A DNA stretch of 64,000 bases from Xiphophorus maculatus (Eukaryota; Chordata; Actinopteri; Cyprinodontiformes; Poeciliidae): NCBI RefSeq assembly GCF_002775205.1, contig NC_036447.1:28270245-28334244 (forward strand). The letters are read 5' to 3'. Positions 45,601-57,200 of the stretch are shown piece after piece. The notes beneath the pieces are model-generated. The model was not told the DNA's origin. It did not search any database and was given only the letters and a program-made list of their open reading frames with translations. The stretch's first letter is position 1. Every line of letters starts with the position of its first letter. The position numbers and the translations under genes were made by a program.

Positions 45601-48600
45601 CCTTTGCCGCATGTCCTCCCCCGTCTCCTCGCCCTGTTTCCTGCCTACTGTCGCTAAAAATATGAGCCACTAGCGCCGCAAAAACTCTTCGGATAAAAAA
45701 AATGGGGGGGAAAAAAAACAAAAAAAACCCACTTAGCATAGCACAGCACACATGCATCACTAGCGTAGCAGTTAGCGGAAGCGTTGTGTTTTCATGCAAC
45801 ACAAATAACCTTAAAAAAAAATCCCAATCTTGAACTTTGTGGATATAATGTTTCAAGAAGTACCGATTCATCTGTATTTAGCACTGTAGTTGAAACTGAA
45901 ATTTACACACACACACTTTACTAGTTGGGGGGGAAAGTTTGGCTGTTTGAATGTGTTTCCTTTATGTTTTAGAGGTGGAGTTCGAGAGGAAGAGAAAGAT
46001 GAAGAAGATTGCGGAGACACACCAGTGAGTAGGCTGACCCAAAGCCTGCTGATGCAGACAGCACCGCAGAGGGCCTCACCCAACAGGAGGAGGCAGGACA
46101 GCAGGGAGTACAGGTGTGTGCTGCTATGATCTAATTAGCAGGAGTATAATAGCAGTAGATTAAAGTTTGATGCCATAATCCTTTTTGTTATTCATGCAAA
46201 GCTGAGGGCCGTACAGAAAGGTTTCAGTTGTTTTGCTTTAGCTTAAAGAAAATGCTTGTTATGTAACTTCACATAATCCATTTAATAAGTCAAACTGAAC
46301 CCTTAAAGAAGTGTGAACAAATGAAACAAATGTCAGACTAATATAATGTGTATTTTAAAGCTGCAGTATGTAACTTTTATAAATATATATATTTTTTTCT
46401 TTTACATTTGTTGAAACCGTCACTATATCGTGATGGTATGGTACAGTCCTGCTCACCATTATTGGCACCCATGAAGTTTAAGTACATATAATGGAATATT
46501 TCCTCGAAGAAATTCATCAAGTGAAACAACATTTTACTGCTGATAGCTTGTGCTCGATGCAAAACAGCAAATGATAAAAAACATTTAAAAAGATAAACAT
46601 TATGAGGAAAACAAAGAAAAACATAATGTTTACCATGTCAATGGTATTGGCACCCTTTGCTGCAAATCAGTATGAAAACCCAATTCGGCTCACCTGTTGC
46701 AAATCACAAATAAAGATCACTTGTGATGAACTGCCTCTACACATGGGACATGAATTAACCAATGAATGATCATGTTGGTACTTTAAAAGTCACCTGTTAG
46801 TCCATCTTCACATGTGACAATGGTAAAGACAAAAGAGCTGTCTGAGGATACCAGAAATGCTATTATTTGTAAGCACAAGACCTCCAAAGGGTATAAAGCC
46901 ATCTCCAAAGGCTTCGGTATCCCTGTTTCAACAGTGCGTAATGTTATTAAGAAGTTTTCCAGGCGTGGAGTGGTCAAGAACCTTCCTGGACGTGGGGGGA
47001 AGAGAAAAATTGATGACTGAAATCTTCGACGGTTGGTGCAAACGGTGGAAAAAAACACCACGTCAAACAGGCGAAGATCCTGGGTCTTCCAGCAAGATAA
47101 TGACCCAAAGCACACCTCCAAAAGCGTGCAGGCATGGTTGAAAGGGAAAAAATGGACTGTTTTAAAATGGCCAGCAATGAGTACTGATCTCAATCCAATT
47201 GAAAATCTTTGGAGGGTGCTGAAATCTGCCGTTGGAGAAAGGAACCCTACAAATGTACAAGCGCTTGAGCATATTGCAAAAGAAGTCTGGGAGAAAATCC
47301 CACCTGAGGAGTGCAAGAAGCTTATAGATGAATATAAGAAACGTTTGCTGCCAAAGGCTGTGCAACCAAATATTAATGAGGGGTGTCAATATTAGTGCAC
47401 ATGCTGGTTTTCTGTTTTGTCCTTTGGAATTAAAATATTTATGTTGAAATGGTAATTCTTTGTTAAATTACTTTGGACCTCAAATTGAAAGATACTGCTG
47501 ATATAAGTTTGAACATTTCCATTTATTTCTGAAGATATTCACTCAGCTATGCAAAACATGAAGGGGTGCCAATAATGGTGAGCAGGACTGTATGAGACAA
47601 ATGTGTGAAAAAAAGAAATCGAGCTCCTCTGCCTTATCCCAGTGCTAACTAGAAACAACCAATCAGAGCCAGGAGGCGGGTCTTATTGCTGTCAATCATT
47701 CTCCATGTGGTTCTGCTCATATATTTAGCATATGTTTTCACATTTAAAAAAATAAAAGTAACGATTCTTCATCTCTAATCTGTATAAAAGTGCTGCATTA
47801 ATGTCAACATCCTGATTTTTGTTCCCGTCATCCCTCAGACCTTGGAGAGAGCCAGTAAACCCATACTACGCTAACATGGGCTATGCCCGGGCCCCAGTAA
47901 CCAGCGCCAACGACAGTGAGCAGCAGAGCATGTCAAGCGACGCAGATACAATGTCCTTGACCGACAGCAGTGTGTAAGCATTTAATCCACACCTTTTATC
48001 CATTTAAAGGCATTAAGACCCATTTGCTCAGGAGAGTAAAGTTTGTGTTTTTAATATTTTCCTGTTTTTTGTACCTATTTCCAGAGATGGTATTCCTCCA
48101 TACAGATATCGGAAGCAGCATCGGAAAGAGATGCATGAAAGTGCCAAAGCCAATGGCCGTGTGCCCCTACCTCATATACCTGTGAGTGTCTTTGTCTGTT
48201 AGCTAGAAATGTAAATATATGTGGCAAATTAGACACCTAAATCTTCTTCAGGAGTAAATTCTGTGGATTTTCTTTATCCTGAGAAGATACAGGTCAGATA
48301 TACTGTATGTATCCAGGTGCATACAGTTATTATTTCAAAGCTGATGAAAGTATTTTTTTTTCTACCATTCTTACTATTTTATGTCACTTAAATGTGATGC
48401 AGTGACCAAGTTTTGTTTGGCTGTATCGATCAGAGAGTAATGCAGTGCTGCCCCTCCCCCACATGTTCCTGTCTACTGGCTGTGGTAGGCAGTAACGCAT
48501 TTCCCTTGCTTATAAGAAAGACACATTTTCTAATTAACCAACCTTCTAATACCAAAAGTTTTGAATTCAAGGAAGTCGGTGTTTCAGCATTTTTGGAGTT

Positions 48601-51600
48601 TTCTTGAAGCTTGTTATTAATTAAAAGAACACAAAAACTTCAAATTCTCCATTTCTGACTGATTCTGCTTGAATCAGAAGAGACCTCAGTGATCTGCAAG
48701 GTTGATACAACAACAACATCTGGTCTTTTAATGAATTTTGGTTCGAAACCATGCATTTAATTATAAACAAACGTTTTCTAAAGTCTTTTCTCTGAGATTT
48801 AGGGAGTTAATGTCAGCTGGTGTCAATGTAATGTAGAGCCATGTGTCAGCTGTGTAACTATGGTAACTAATCTTATTATTTGTAATAACGCTGAGCAAAT
48901 GGCAGCATGTAGATATTAAATAGGAAGGACCCCAAGGTGGAACCTTGAGGTACTCCATATATGATTTATTTTGTTTTTTGTCAACTCTGATGTAAAGTTG
49001 TTGGACACAAATAAAAGTCCATTTTTATTTGTCCAAGAACTCAGAAAGGGAGTATACATCACTATATATACCCGAAAACCTCCCTTAAATTTACCAGTTG
49101 AAATTTTCATAAACTTTCTAGATGATGTCCTCTAGAAAGGACATGGTCATCTAGATGATCTGGGAAAAAAAACATCTGGTATGTTGTTGTTTTTTTCCAC
49201 GTTGTTAACATTCTTACGCGGGTAGCAGAATGTAATTTTTAAAATGTGATCTGTGTGTGTATGTTTTTCTCGAAGCGCACGTGTCGCATACCAAAGGACA
49301 TCCACGTAAAGCCGGAGATGTTTGCAGCAGAGCTCATCAACAGGCTGGAGGCTGTTCTCAAAGAACGAGAGGCCCAGGAAAGGCTTGAAGAAAGGCTGAA
49401 GAGAGTGCGACTGGTGAGTGTTCGGATTGTAAAGGCTGACGAGGTCTACGTTAGAGAAAGCCTGGATTGGGTCTTGCGTTAGGGAAGTTGCAAGAATTAC
49501 CAGAAACGAGTTTTACCTTGGAGCTTCTCCTCTGGGTTACATCATGTGTGTTAGTGTTGGGTAATTCATCTACTGTATTCCGTATATAAAGAAATTGTTC
49601 CAACTTTCAATATTTCCACCTGTCAAGAAGGACAATAGCATGTTCTTTTTTGACACGAAATTTGGGTCTGAATTGCCATAGCAACCATTTCACATCTGCA
49701 TCTAGTTTTACTGATAGCCCAGTTTCGCTTAGAAAATTCTGCAGCAAGCAAAAAAGGTAAAGTGCTGGTGTCAGGTGGTGAATAAAAGACACCTGACACC
49801 AGCAAAATACAACAAAGGAACCAAGGAGCATGATGACAAGGAGACATTAAAAAAATCTGGAATCTTTTGACCTTTTATGTGTTTTTGTGGTTTTTCTTCT
49901 GAATGATTTTGTTCAAATCCAGGACAGAATTTGGATGAAGTTAAGTTGTTACTTTAATAATAAATTAACATGATATCTCTGCATTTTGCTTGAGTAAATA
50001 AAGTATAAAAATGATCATTTGAGAGCAAAGCGAACCAAATTCTGTTTTGAGGTATAGTTGAGAAACTACAATACAAACATAAAACAAATTTTCGACAGGG
50101 AATCTGAAACTTTAAGTATTGATCTTAAGCATAAAGACACATGGAGACGTCAGGGTTTGTCAAGTTGTGCATTTCTATTCATTCACACACATAGGACCAG
50201 ATATTGAGTTCTGCTCTCCATTCCCAACAGGAAGAAGAGGGCGACGACGCCGACGTCTCCATGACGACCTCCATGTCTTCTCACAGCATACCACTTCCCC
50301 TCCCCTCGTCGTTTCCACCTCTGTACGGGGCCCGTTATTCAGAGACCACTGCGAACACGGGAGCAGCCACCACGTACGGCGGCCTGGTCGCCATGGAGGA
50401 CCCTCACGAAGATGACCCCGAATCCATTTTGGACGAACATGTGCAGCGGGTGATGAAGACGCCGGGCTGCCAGTCACCGGGGGCAACCAACAGCAGCTTA
50501 GGCGGCGGAGGGCGGCATACTCCGCCCAAAACGTCACGCTCACCTGACGGAGGGATTGGGCCACCTCACTACCCCTCACACAGAGGAGGGGGGCAGAGTC
50601 TGCCAACCGTGGGAGCTAAAGGTAAACCACTCAGGGCTCCAACACTTATCCATTTTGTTCTGTAGGAAGTCTTGCTCTTCTGTGTCTCCTTTGATTATGT
50701 ATTTATTTCAGGCGTTTATAGTTTAAAATGAACATTTATATCCAATTCATTGGATACTCAAGTGCATTGCAACATGCTAGTGATACCCCACTTGCTACTG
50801 ACAGCATTTAAGCTAACCTTAGCATTTTGTCTAATTTTAGCTCACACACTAATATTTGCATACTGAGTGGAGTAAGTCACTGTTAATCAACATGCTAATG
50901 ATAACCCACATACTGCCAAGTAGTGTTTACATGCTTGTTCCCCTGTATGCTAGCAATAGCCCTCAAGCTAACATTAGCTTTACAGTTAAAATTAGCATCT
51001 TGGCTAATTTTTCATGCATAAACTACATTTGGCAGTTAGCTACATTTAGCATACTGAATGGTGTAAGTCAATGTAAGTCTATACACTAGTGATACCACAA
51101 ATGCTACTAACAACATTTAAGCTAACCTTAGCATTTTAGCTAATTTTAGTATATAAACTGTTTGCATAGTGAATACAGTAAGTCCATGTTAGCCTGATAC
51201 AGCACCCACTATTGACTGTATTTTAGTTCAGAATCACAACGCTGGGTTCTGACTGACATGCACCCTTGGCAGGCCCCTATTAAATTTCTTCAGAATTTTT
51301 CTGGTTTTAAATTGTTACTTAATTTAGTTTCTTTTTCCCTAGTTATTAAATCCATTTGAGGAAGAGCCTTGTGTTGTGGCTAAAAGCACATCATTGAACC
51401 GTTCCCTGATTTATTTCCAGGCATTTACCACCATAAGCAGGCTTACCACCACAGAGGAAGAGACGGACAAGAGGAGACGGGAGGTCGGCCTCCGCCCAAC
51501 CTGCTGTTGAACGGAGACCAAGCCAACCAGTACGCGGGCCGGAGAAACTACGCAGACGGAGCTGGAGCCAGCACCCTCGAGGGCATGGGCTACGGGTATG

Positions 51601-54250
51601 CATGCGCGTCTGCTCGCTAGTAAAATACTGTCTTTTATTTGTTCAGTTGACCTCTAAATGGCTTATTACGTTTTTGCAGTAGCAAAGGCAGCACAATGTC
51701 ACGGCGGGGCTTTAAGAAGACGGAAACGTCGAGCAAAGGTGACGAGAGCGGGCGTGGCCTGGAAACCCAAGGCTATCCGGGTACTCAGGTGGAGGATCTG
51801 GAGAGGAACCAGAAGATTTTGCAATGGATGATGGACGGAGACAGGCAAAGGAAGAGTTCTCATGGGTGAGGAAAACCTCGCATTTACTATAGATTATTTC
51901 ATGTCAGTTTTAATGTTCTATTGCTGTGTGGTAAGACCTTACATTCATCCTTCTGTAGTGCTTGAGTTATTAGAAGGTTCGTACAGATGTTTAAAATTGT
52001 ATTTAAAGTTTTGAAAAGTGCTTTTTTTTTCTATCTAAAGTCCTTGAAAGCGCCTGGTGTTCAAACTGCACAGTTTTGTAATAAAGTGCAATCTATTGTT
52101 TGATTAAAAGCCTTGAAACCAGATATTTTTATGCACCTAATAAATACTTTTTTCCTCACTGTCTGAAGTTGAATCAGACCAAACTTCTAATTCTTTAGGT
52201 CAATTAGAATGTCCAAAAGTATTTCTATTTACTAAATGCTACAAAACGTAACAAAAACATTTTTAGAGATATTTTTGGGTCTGTCTTTGTAAATTGTGTC
52301 TAAACATTTAATTTGGAGAGGACGGTAATTTACCACAAAACTATTTGTTTGGATTGTTTCAGTGTAATGAATATTTATTATTTCTAATGACTCAGTGACT
52401 TACTAATCTGTGTAATTAGGGTTAGTTTTATATTATAGATGTTAAACAACATTATTGAAATTGGAGGGTTTTCTGTTAAACTAGTGTTTGGTCACTTTAT
52501 TTTTTACATTAAGTTGTCCCTGCTGTAGATGATACAATCACAAAACATTATTAATAGCAGTACTAAATGATGTCATAAGGTAGTGAACTAAAATGGTCTT
52601 TCTTTTTTTTTTTAAGTTCATTTTTCTTATTTTTATCTCAATTGTGGTGCTGGAAAAGATTTAAAACAAAACTTAACCTTAAAAACCTTGAAAATCCTTG
52701 AGACGTTCTTAAATTTTACTGTGGGATAAACCGTACACACCCAGTTACCATCTCGCTCAGCTCTCTTCACCTCCCTGCAAGATCTGAACCCGTTTCTTCC
52801 GTCCTCTCCCTCATGCATCAGCGGCAGCACCAGCAGCTCCAGGAGAACGGGAACCAGCACCGAGTCGCCGCGCCCGACCTCCGTGGAGCGACCTGGAGCC
52901 GTGCACCCGTGGGTCTCCGCCCAGCTGCGCAACAACTCCTCCTCGGTGTCCACGGCGATCCCCGGCTCGTCGTCCACTCAGGTCCAGCCTTCGCACCCGT
53001 TCATCCAGGACCCGGCCATGCCACCCAACCCCGCCCCCAACCCGCTCACGCAGCTGGAGGAGGCGAGGCGGAGGCTGGAGGAGGAGCGGAGGAGGGCTGC
53101 TCTACTGCAGGCGAAGCAGAAGTACGGCTCGTCTTTTTGCTTTAACTTCAGGTTTTCCGTCATTTCATGCGTTTGACAGGGATCGTCCCCCACTCTTTCT
53201 GTTAGACACAAGTCTGGGAAGCGGCAGGTGTGTGAGAACATGACCGTGGCGTACTACTTCTGTGGAGAGCCCATCCCGTACCGGACATCAGTGAAGGGCC
53301 GCGTGGTGACTCTGGGCCAGTTTAAAGAGCTGCTTACCAAAAAGGGCCACTACAGGTGAGAACACACAGCGTACACACTCCACTTCAGAAGTATTCATAC
53401 GTCTGAAGCTTTATTACTTTGTTCATTTATTAAAGATTTTTTTTTATAAACTAGTAACGAACAATGCTTAGCCTGGTGGCCCACCAGGCTTATAATACAC
53501 TGGGGGAAACCCTGGATATGGTAGTTTTCAAATTGTTCTTCACCTGTCTCAGATGTGTGGGGTGTGTTTTTATTCAACACTTTTTATGCTGATATTCCTA
53601 AATAAAACCCAGTTTTGCACATTTCTCCCAGAAATTGACTTGTTTCTACACAATACAACTTTATGGAATTTTAATGTTGGCACAAACACAGATTTGAGGT
53701 GAACATACAGGATTGTAAAGAACAAAAAACACACAATACAGGTGAGGGATATACGGTATTTTCCGTACTAACTTGCTCCAGAGTATAATGGTTTGATCTG
53801 TGCTACCTCGTTATATTTTCCTACCGTGGCCAGCGAAGTCCGCAGTGGAGACGGCAACTGTATTTCCTTGTGTTGGACTACTCGGAGGAAATGAGGCACT
53901 ACAGACCAAAGCGGAACTTTTTGGCTTGCATTCAAAAAAAAAAAAGAAAAATATGACAAACACTGACACTGGTCAAAGTTTTGTGCTACCTTGTGTTGGT
54001 TTTTCATAAGAAATTCCAAATAAAATTTAACGACGTTTGCGATTGAAAACGTTTCAGCCTCGCAAATAGGCTGGCATTTTGTTGCTATATGTTGAGAACA
54101 ACGGACTCTCCTCTGATCTTCAGGTTCTACTTCAAAAAGGTGAGCGACGAGTTCGACTGTGGAGTTGTGTTCGAGGAGGTCCGCGACGACGACGCCATTC
54201 TGCCCATCTTTGAGGAGAAGATTGTCGGGAAGGTGGAGAAGGTCGACTGA
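39689..54250 (+). CDS. axin1: Axin-1, beta-catenin destruction-complex scaffold (complete, 881 aa)
   Basis: Twelve coding exons: 39689-40300, 44018-44211, 45973-46113, 47839-47973, 48085-48181, 49276-49413, 50231-50621, 51421-51595, 51680-51865, 52822-53121, 53206-53355 and 54124-54250; phases close. The protein holds back Wnt signalling by gathering APC, GSK3, CK1 and beta-catenin in the cytoplasm. Residues 33-42 ([10 protein letters not shown]) are the tankyrase-binding motif. Then comes [20 protein letters not shown], and an RGS domain (APC-binding) at about 113-236. [20 protein letters not shown] is followed by the GSK3-binding region, about 394-439 ([20 protein letters not shown]). The beta-catenin-binding helix is about 503-516 ([13 protein letters not shown]), and a C-terminal DIX polymerisation domain about 800-881 ([14 protein letters not shown]...GKVEKVD). 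Axin2 is less likely given the match to axin1 around each motif. Confidence 0.97.
40345..40785. repeat. Two transposon remnants in axin1 intron 2
   Basis: Bases 40345-40440 match the start of the element at 42090-42715 (TTAAAGGGATGGTGTAATGTGAAATCAA; TTTACATCATSTTAYAATGTT). Bases 40580-40785 are the reverse-oriented copy of the repeat at 7168-7706. A hairpin CAGTCTTTGCACT...AGTGCAAAGACTG lies between them at about 40459-40489. Confidence 0.5.
42090..42715. mobile_element. Inverted-repeat MITE (family D) in axin1 intron 2
   Basis: The start TTTTAAAGAGCCAGTATTATGTA and end TACAATGCCTGCCCTTTAAGA are imperfect inverted repeats. It contains a strong internal hairpin at about 42480-42526 (GACACTCTGCCTTCAGG with its inverse). 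No ORF. A partial copy lies at 40345. Confidence 0.6.
44636..45045. repeat. Probable dispersed repeat in axin1 intron 3
   Basis: It starts near CATATCAGTCGATATCCATAATTATTGATTAG and ends ATATTGCAATATATGTTATTGATTTATTGTCCAACCCTA, a layout typical of fish DNA-transposon remnants. Boundaries and family uncertain. Confidence 0.4.
45511..45729 (+). mobile_element. tRNA-derived SINE with 7-bp target duplication (axin1 intron 3)
   Basis: CACTTAG occurs at 45504-45510 and 45730-45736. The head GTGCTGTGGTGGCGCAGGGG resembles an A box, an exact B box GGTTCGACTCC lies at 45578-45588, and the tail is A-rich. It is the same family as the SINE at 25099-25294 and lies about 240 bases upstream of exon 4. Confidence 0.85.
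46444..47590 (+). mobile_element. Tc1/mariner element, 1147 bp, internally deleted, TA-flanked
   Basis: The ends are exact inverted repeats of at least 26 bases, starting CAGTCCTGCTCACCATTATT, each next to a TA dinucleotide. The transposase inside is broken (see next entry). Well-preserved ends suggest it could be moved by a transposase supplied elsewhere, and that insertion is younger than the host element. Confidence 0.9.
46814..47395 (+). pseudogene. Tc1-like transposase, middle deleted
   Basis: The first frame (46814-47020) encodes about 68 residues with the paired-type helix-turn-helix ([19 protein letters not shown]) and a GRGGKRK hook, then stops. A second frame up to 47395 encodes the C-terminal part: [34 protein letters not shown] and [10 protein letters not shown]. 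The stretch between, including the first catalytic Asp of the DD34E triad, is missing. The second Asp (DNDPKHT) and Glu (NPIENLW) remain. The copy cannot encode active transposase. Confidence 0.85.
49763..49804. other. Perfect 15-bp hairpin in axin1 intron 7
   Basis: TGCTGGTGTCAGGTG and its exact inverse are separated by 12 bases. Function unknown. Confidence 0.7.
50770..51200. repeat. Degenerate long-unit tandem repeat rich in GCTAA/TTAGC (axin1 intron 8)
   Basis: About three diverged units of 110-180 bases share CTAGTGATACC, CATTTAAGCTAACCTTAGCATTTT, CTAATTTTAG, TTTGCATAGTGARTRNAGTAAGT and SATGTTA. The best match is between 50775-50885 and 51088-51195. The motifs GCTAACCTTAGC are themselves near-palindromic. 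Confidence 0.6.
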
Positions 54251-57200
54251 AATTCTGGGAACGGGAAACGGAACAGATGACTATCGAAACGAGGAGACGC
54301 GACACCTGCAAGAAATCGGAACGTTGGCAAGTAGAAAGATGGACGAGTGACGTCTCAGAAGGGTAGAAAGACGCTGCGTAGAACGACTGATGAAAGATGG
54401 GAACTCACGGATAAACAAATACCTGCCTGGATCAGAAACAAAGGAAAAAAAATTGGGTCAGATAATGCTGGAATGGAGAACGGAGCAAAAATATTTTCCC
54501 TCTGTTCTGTTCTTTACAGATCAACAAGGAGAGCTATATATTAAAAAAAATAAAGTTGATGGAAAAGGGGTGAGGGAACTTCTGGAAGGAAAAAAAAAAA
54601 GAGGATGAAAGTTGTCTTCCACTTCTGCTCTAAAGGAGGAGCGCGTGTCCTCTGCAGACCATTACAATGCTGCTACATTACCACGGAAACGCTTCAGTCG
54701 GTGCTCAGGACGGCAGCTCGCCGTCTTCGTTCCTCGTCACCTGGGGACCGGTGGGGGAGAGGACAGAAACAAAAAATCTGAACGTTTTCATCTAGCTTCT
54801 CGTTTGTATTTGTTTTTTTTGCCTTGGTAGCCTCAGAACAGAGAGACGTACTCACCGCCGCGCGGCCCAACGCGTCCCACACTGATCGCTCACATCCTAC
54901 CGTTCACACGACAGTTCTCCTAACTTGTTTACCAAAGCTACATATTTTGTTTGATTGGACAAGTATTCTAGCTACTTGTTATCATTTCATTTGATTTGTA
55001 TATGAACAAAGGCAGGTACTATTACTTATTTACTGCATTTTTGTTTTGTCATATCTCACTTTATATAGTATTATTGTGTATGTTTTGAAAATCACGTTGA
55101 AGCAGCGATGGAGTTTCTCGTCACTAAATCATAAAAGTGCCCCTCGTTTCCGTCGTCTCGATAGGATTCGTCTGCTCTTAAATGTTTTTTTTTTCTTCTT
55201 TTTTTCTGAACCTAGCTTTTTTTTTTCCTCCTCCACTATAATGTTTTTCAAAATTCCCACTTTTCTAAAACACCTCTGCAAGTTTTCCACATCTGCTTCA
55301 GTTGGTAGTGTGTGTTGCAGCGGAAGCTGAGGAAACATGCGGGGTGGGTACACATCGCTGTGTTTACAGGACTTCAGATTAAGCTAATGTAGAAATTGCC
55401 TTTTTTTTAATGTTCTCTGCTTTGTTGAAATCCTCAGCGGTAGGTTTATCCCGGGTGCCTGCCTCGTCGGTGCCGTTATGCTTTTCAACGAAAAAAAAAA
55501 CAATTCTCAATCACATCTGCGCCTTTATCCATCTTGTATGTGATCTCTGCCAAAGAACATGTGTCCTACAAGCCGACATGCGTGTCTAAGAATCATTTTT
55601 ACCGTAACGAGCTGAAGGGAATGTTGCTCCAGTAGATTTGCCAATCTAAAAAAATGCCCATCTTGACAATTAATTTTAAATATAATAATAATATCCATTT
55701 CAACCTGTTTAGTTTAGTTTTTTTTTTTTTTTTTTTACTTTTTTGAAATCCTCTTTGCCAAAGTTGATTTCATTTCAGCCAACTCTGATTTATATTTACA
55801 AAGTTTAATTACCAGCAGGCAATATATATATTTTTCTTTCCTTCTAGCCATGAGCAGTCACTAATCAGTTCTGTTAGGAGTGGAGGTGATGTCACACTGT
55901 GTGTGTGTGTGGGTGTGAGGAAATAGACACAAAAAAAGAGTCTTTACAATTTAAAGCAAACAAAAACAATCACAGGAGAGATTTCAAGATATTTTTTTCT
56001 TCATTAAAGAATACAACAGGAGTATTTATCGTTTACACCAGAGGTCTGGGGTTCCGCCGCCACTTGTGGCCCTTTAAATCATCCATAATTTTGTCCAAAA
56101 TATTAAGGAAGTGGGTGAGCAATTTTTTAAAGGAAATAAAAAAGAAATGCTAGCTTTAGCAGTTTTTCCTAGGTGATGTGGTTCTTTCTTTTGTCGATAA
56201 ATTCTATTTAGCGAGGCTGAGGGCAGAAATGGCTGACAGATGTGAATGTTGCTGACCACTGGCCCCTTTACCTAAGACAGAGGAGGGGTTCCTACCAAAC
56301 TGGTTGAAATAATAAACGGTGTCAATATCTGCTCATCACCAGTACTTTGGGCTGCCATTGCAGCAAACATCAATAAACTGGCTCAACGTTAAATGTAACT
56401 TTTTAGCACCAACAAGCTAAAACTAGCTAGAAAAAAAACTAACCCAGCCTCCAGTTTAATGAAACTACCAACCAATCAAAACCTTCTGAGTGCCAATTTA
56501 GTTTTGTTTCATCTAATTTAAGACAAGAAAACACTAGAAACATAAAACTTCAACATTCACAAGTTGGATTCGCACTGGAATAGCACAAACTTTCTCTTTC
56601 TCTCAAACTTTTAACCACAATAAAGATGGTTAACTGTGAGCCTTTCTCACTCTCTAGCAACTTCCTCCTTAAAGAACACTGCAAAACAAAAATCATAATT
56701 CTACCAAGTATTTTTGGTCTAGTTTTTAGTACAAATATCTTTGTACAATATCGATGAAGCAGACCTGGCAGATTATTTTTTCACTTATAACATGGGGAAG
56801 ACGTCTTGTTATAAGTGAAATAATCTGCCAGTGGACCCAGTAACCTTTTATTAATTTCAAAGAATAATTTACTTAAAACAAGCTCCTATGTCTTGCTGAA
56901 ACGTTGTTAGTTTTATCTTTATTCAAGTGTAATAAAGAACTTGTGCTATAAACTAGACCAAAAATACTGTGAAAGATTTAGTGTTTTCTTTTTTTTTTTG
57001 CAGTGATTGTTGCTAAGACATTGGTAGCACTTTGAAATGGTGCGTTCTGTTACTGAAAATAATAATATAAAAGATCAGGTTGAATTTCAGACGCAGTTGA
57101 GCTGAAATCTGGTCCATTTCTTTTTGCGTGCGTGTGTGTGTGTGTTTCGGTTCATCTCGTTTGCAATCTGCAGTTTTTATAATTTACAAGTCTGCCATTT

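Larger units (their letters stand above)
46359..47765 (+). mobile_element. Family A element, 3' end lost, carrying a nested Tc1 element (axin1 intron 4)
   Basis: The left tip AGCTGCAGTATGTAACTTTTA abuts TTAA at 46355-46358. Beyond the nested Tc1 (46444-47590) the family sequence resumes with GAGACAAATGTGTGAAAAAA and CCAATCAGAGCCAGGAGGCGGGTCTTATTGCTGTCA. It breaks off before the right tip. Confidence 0.7.

Noticed and set aside
50175..50606. 143-codon minus-strand frame over axin1 exon 8
   Set aside because: Antisense shadow of a GC-rich coding exon.
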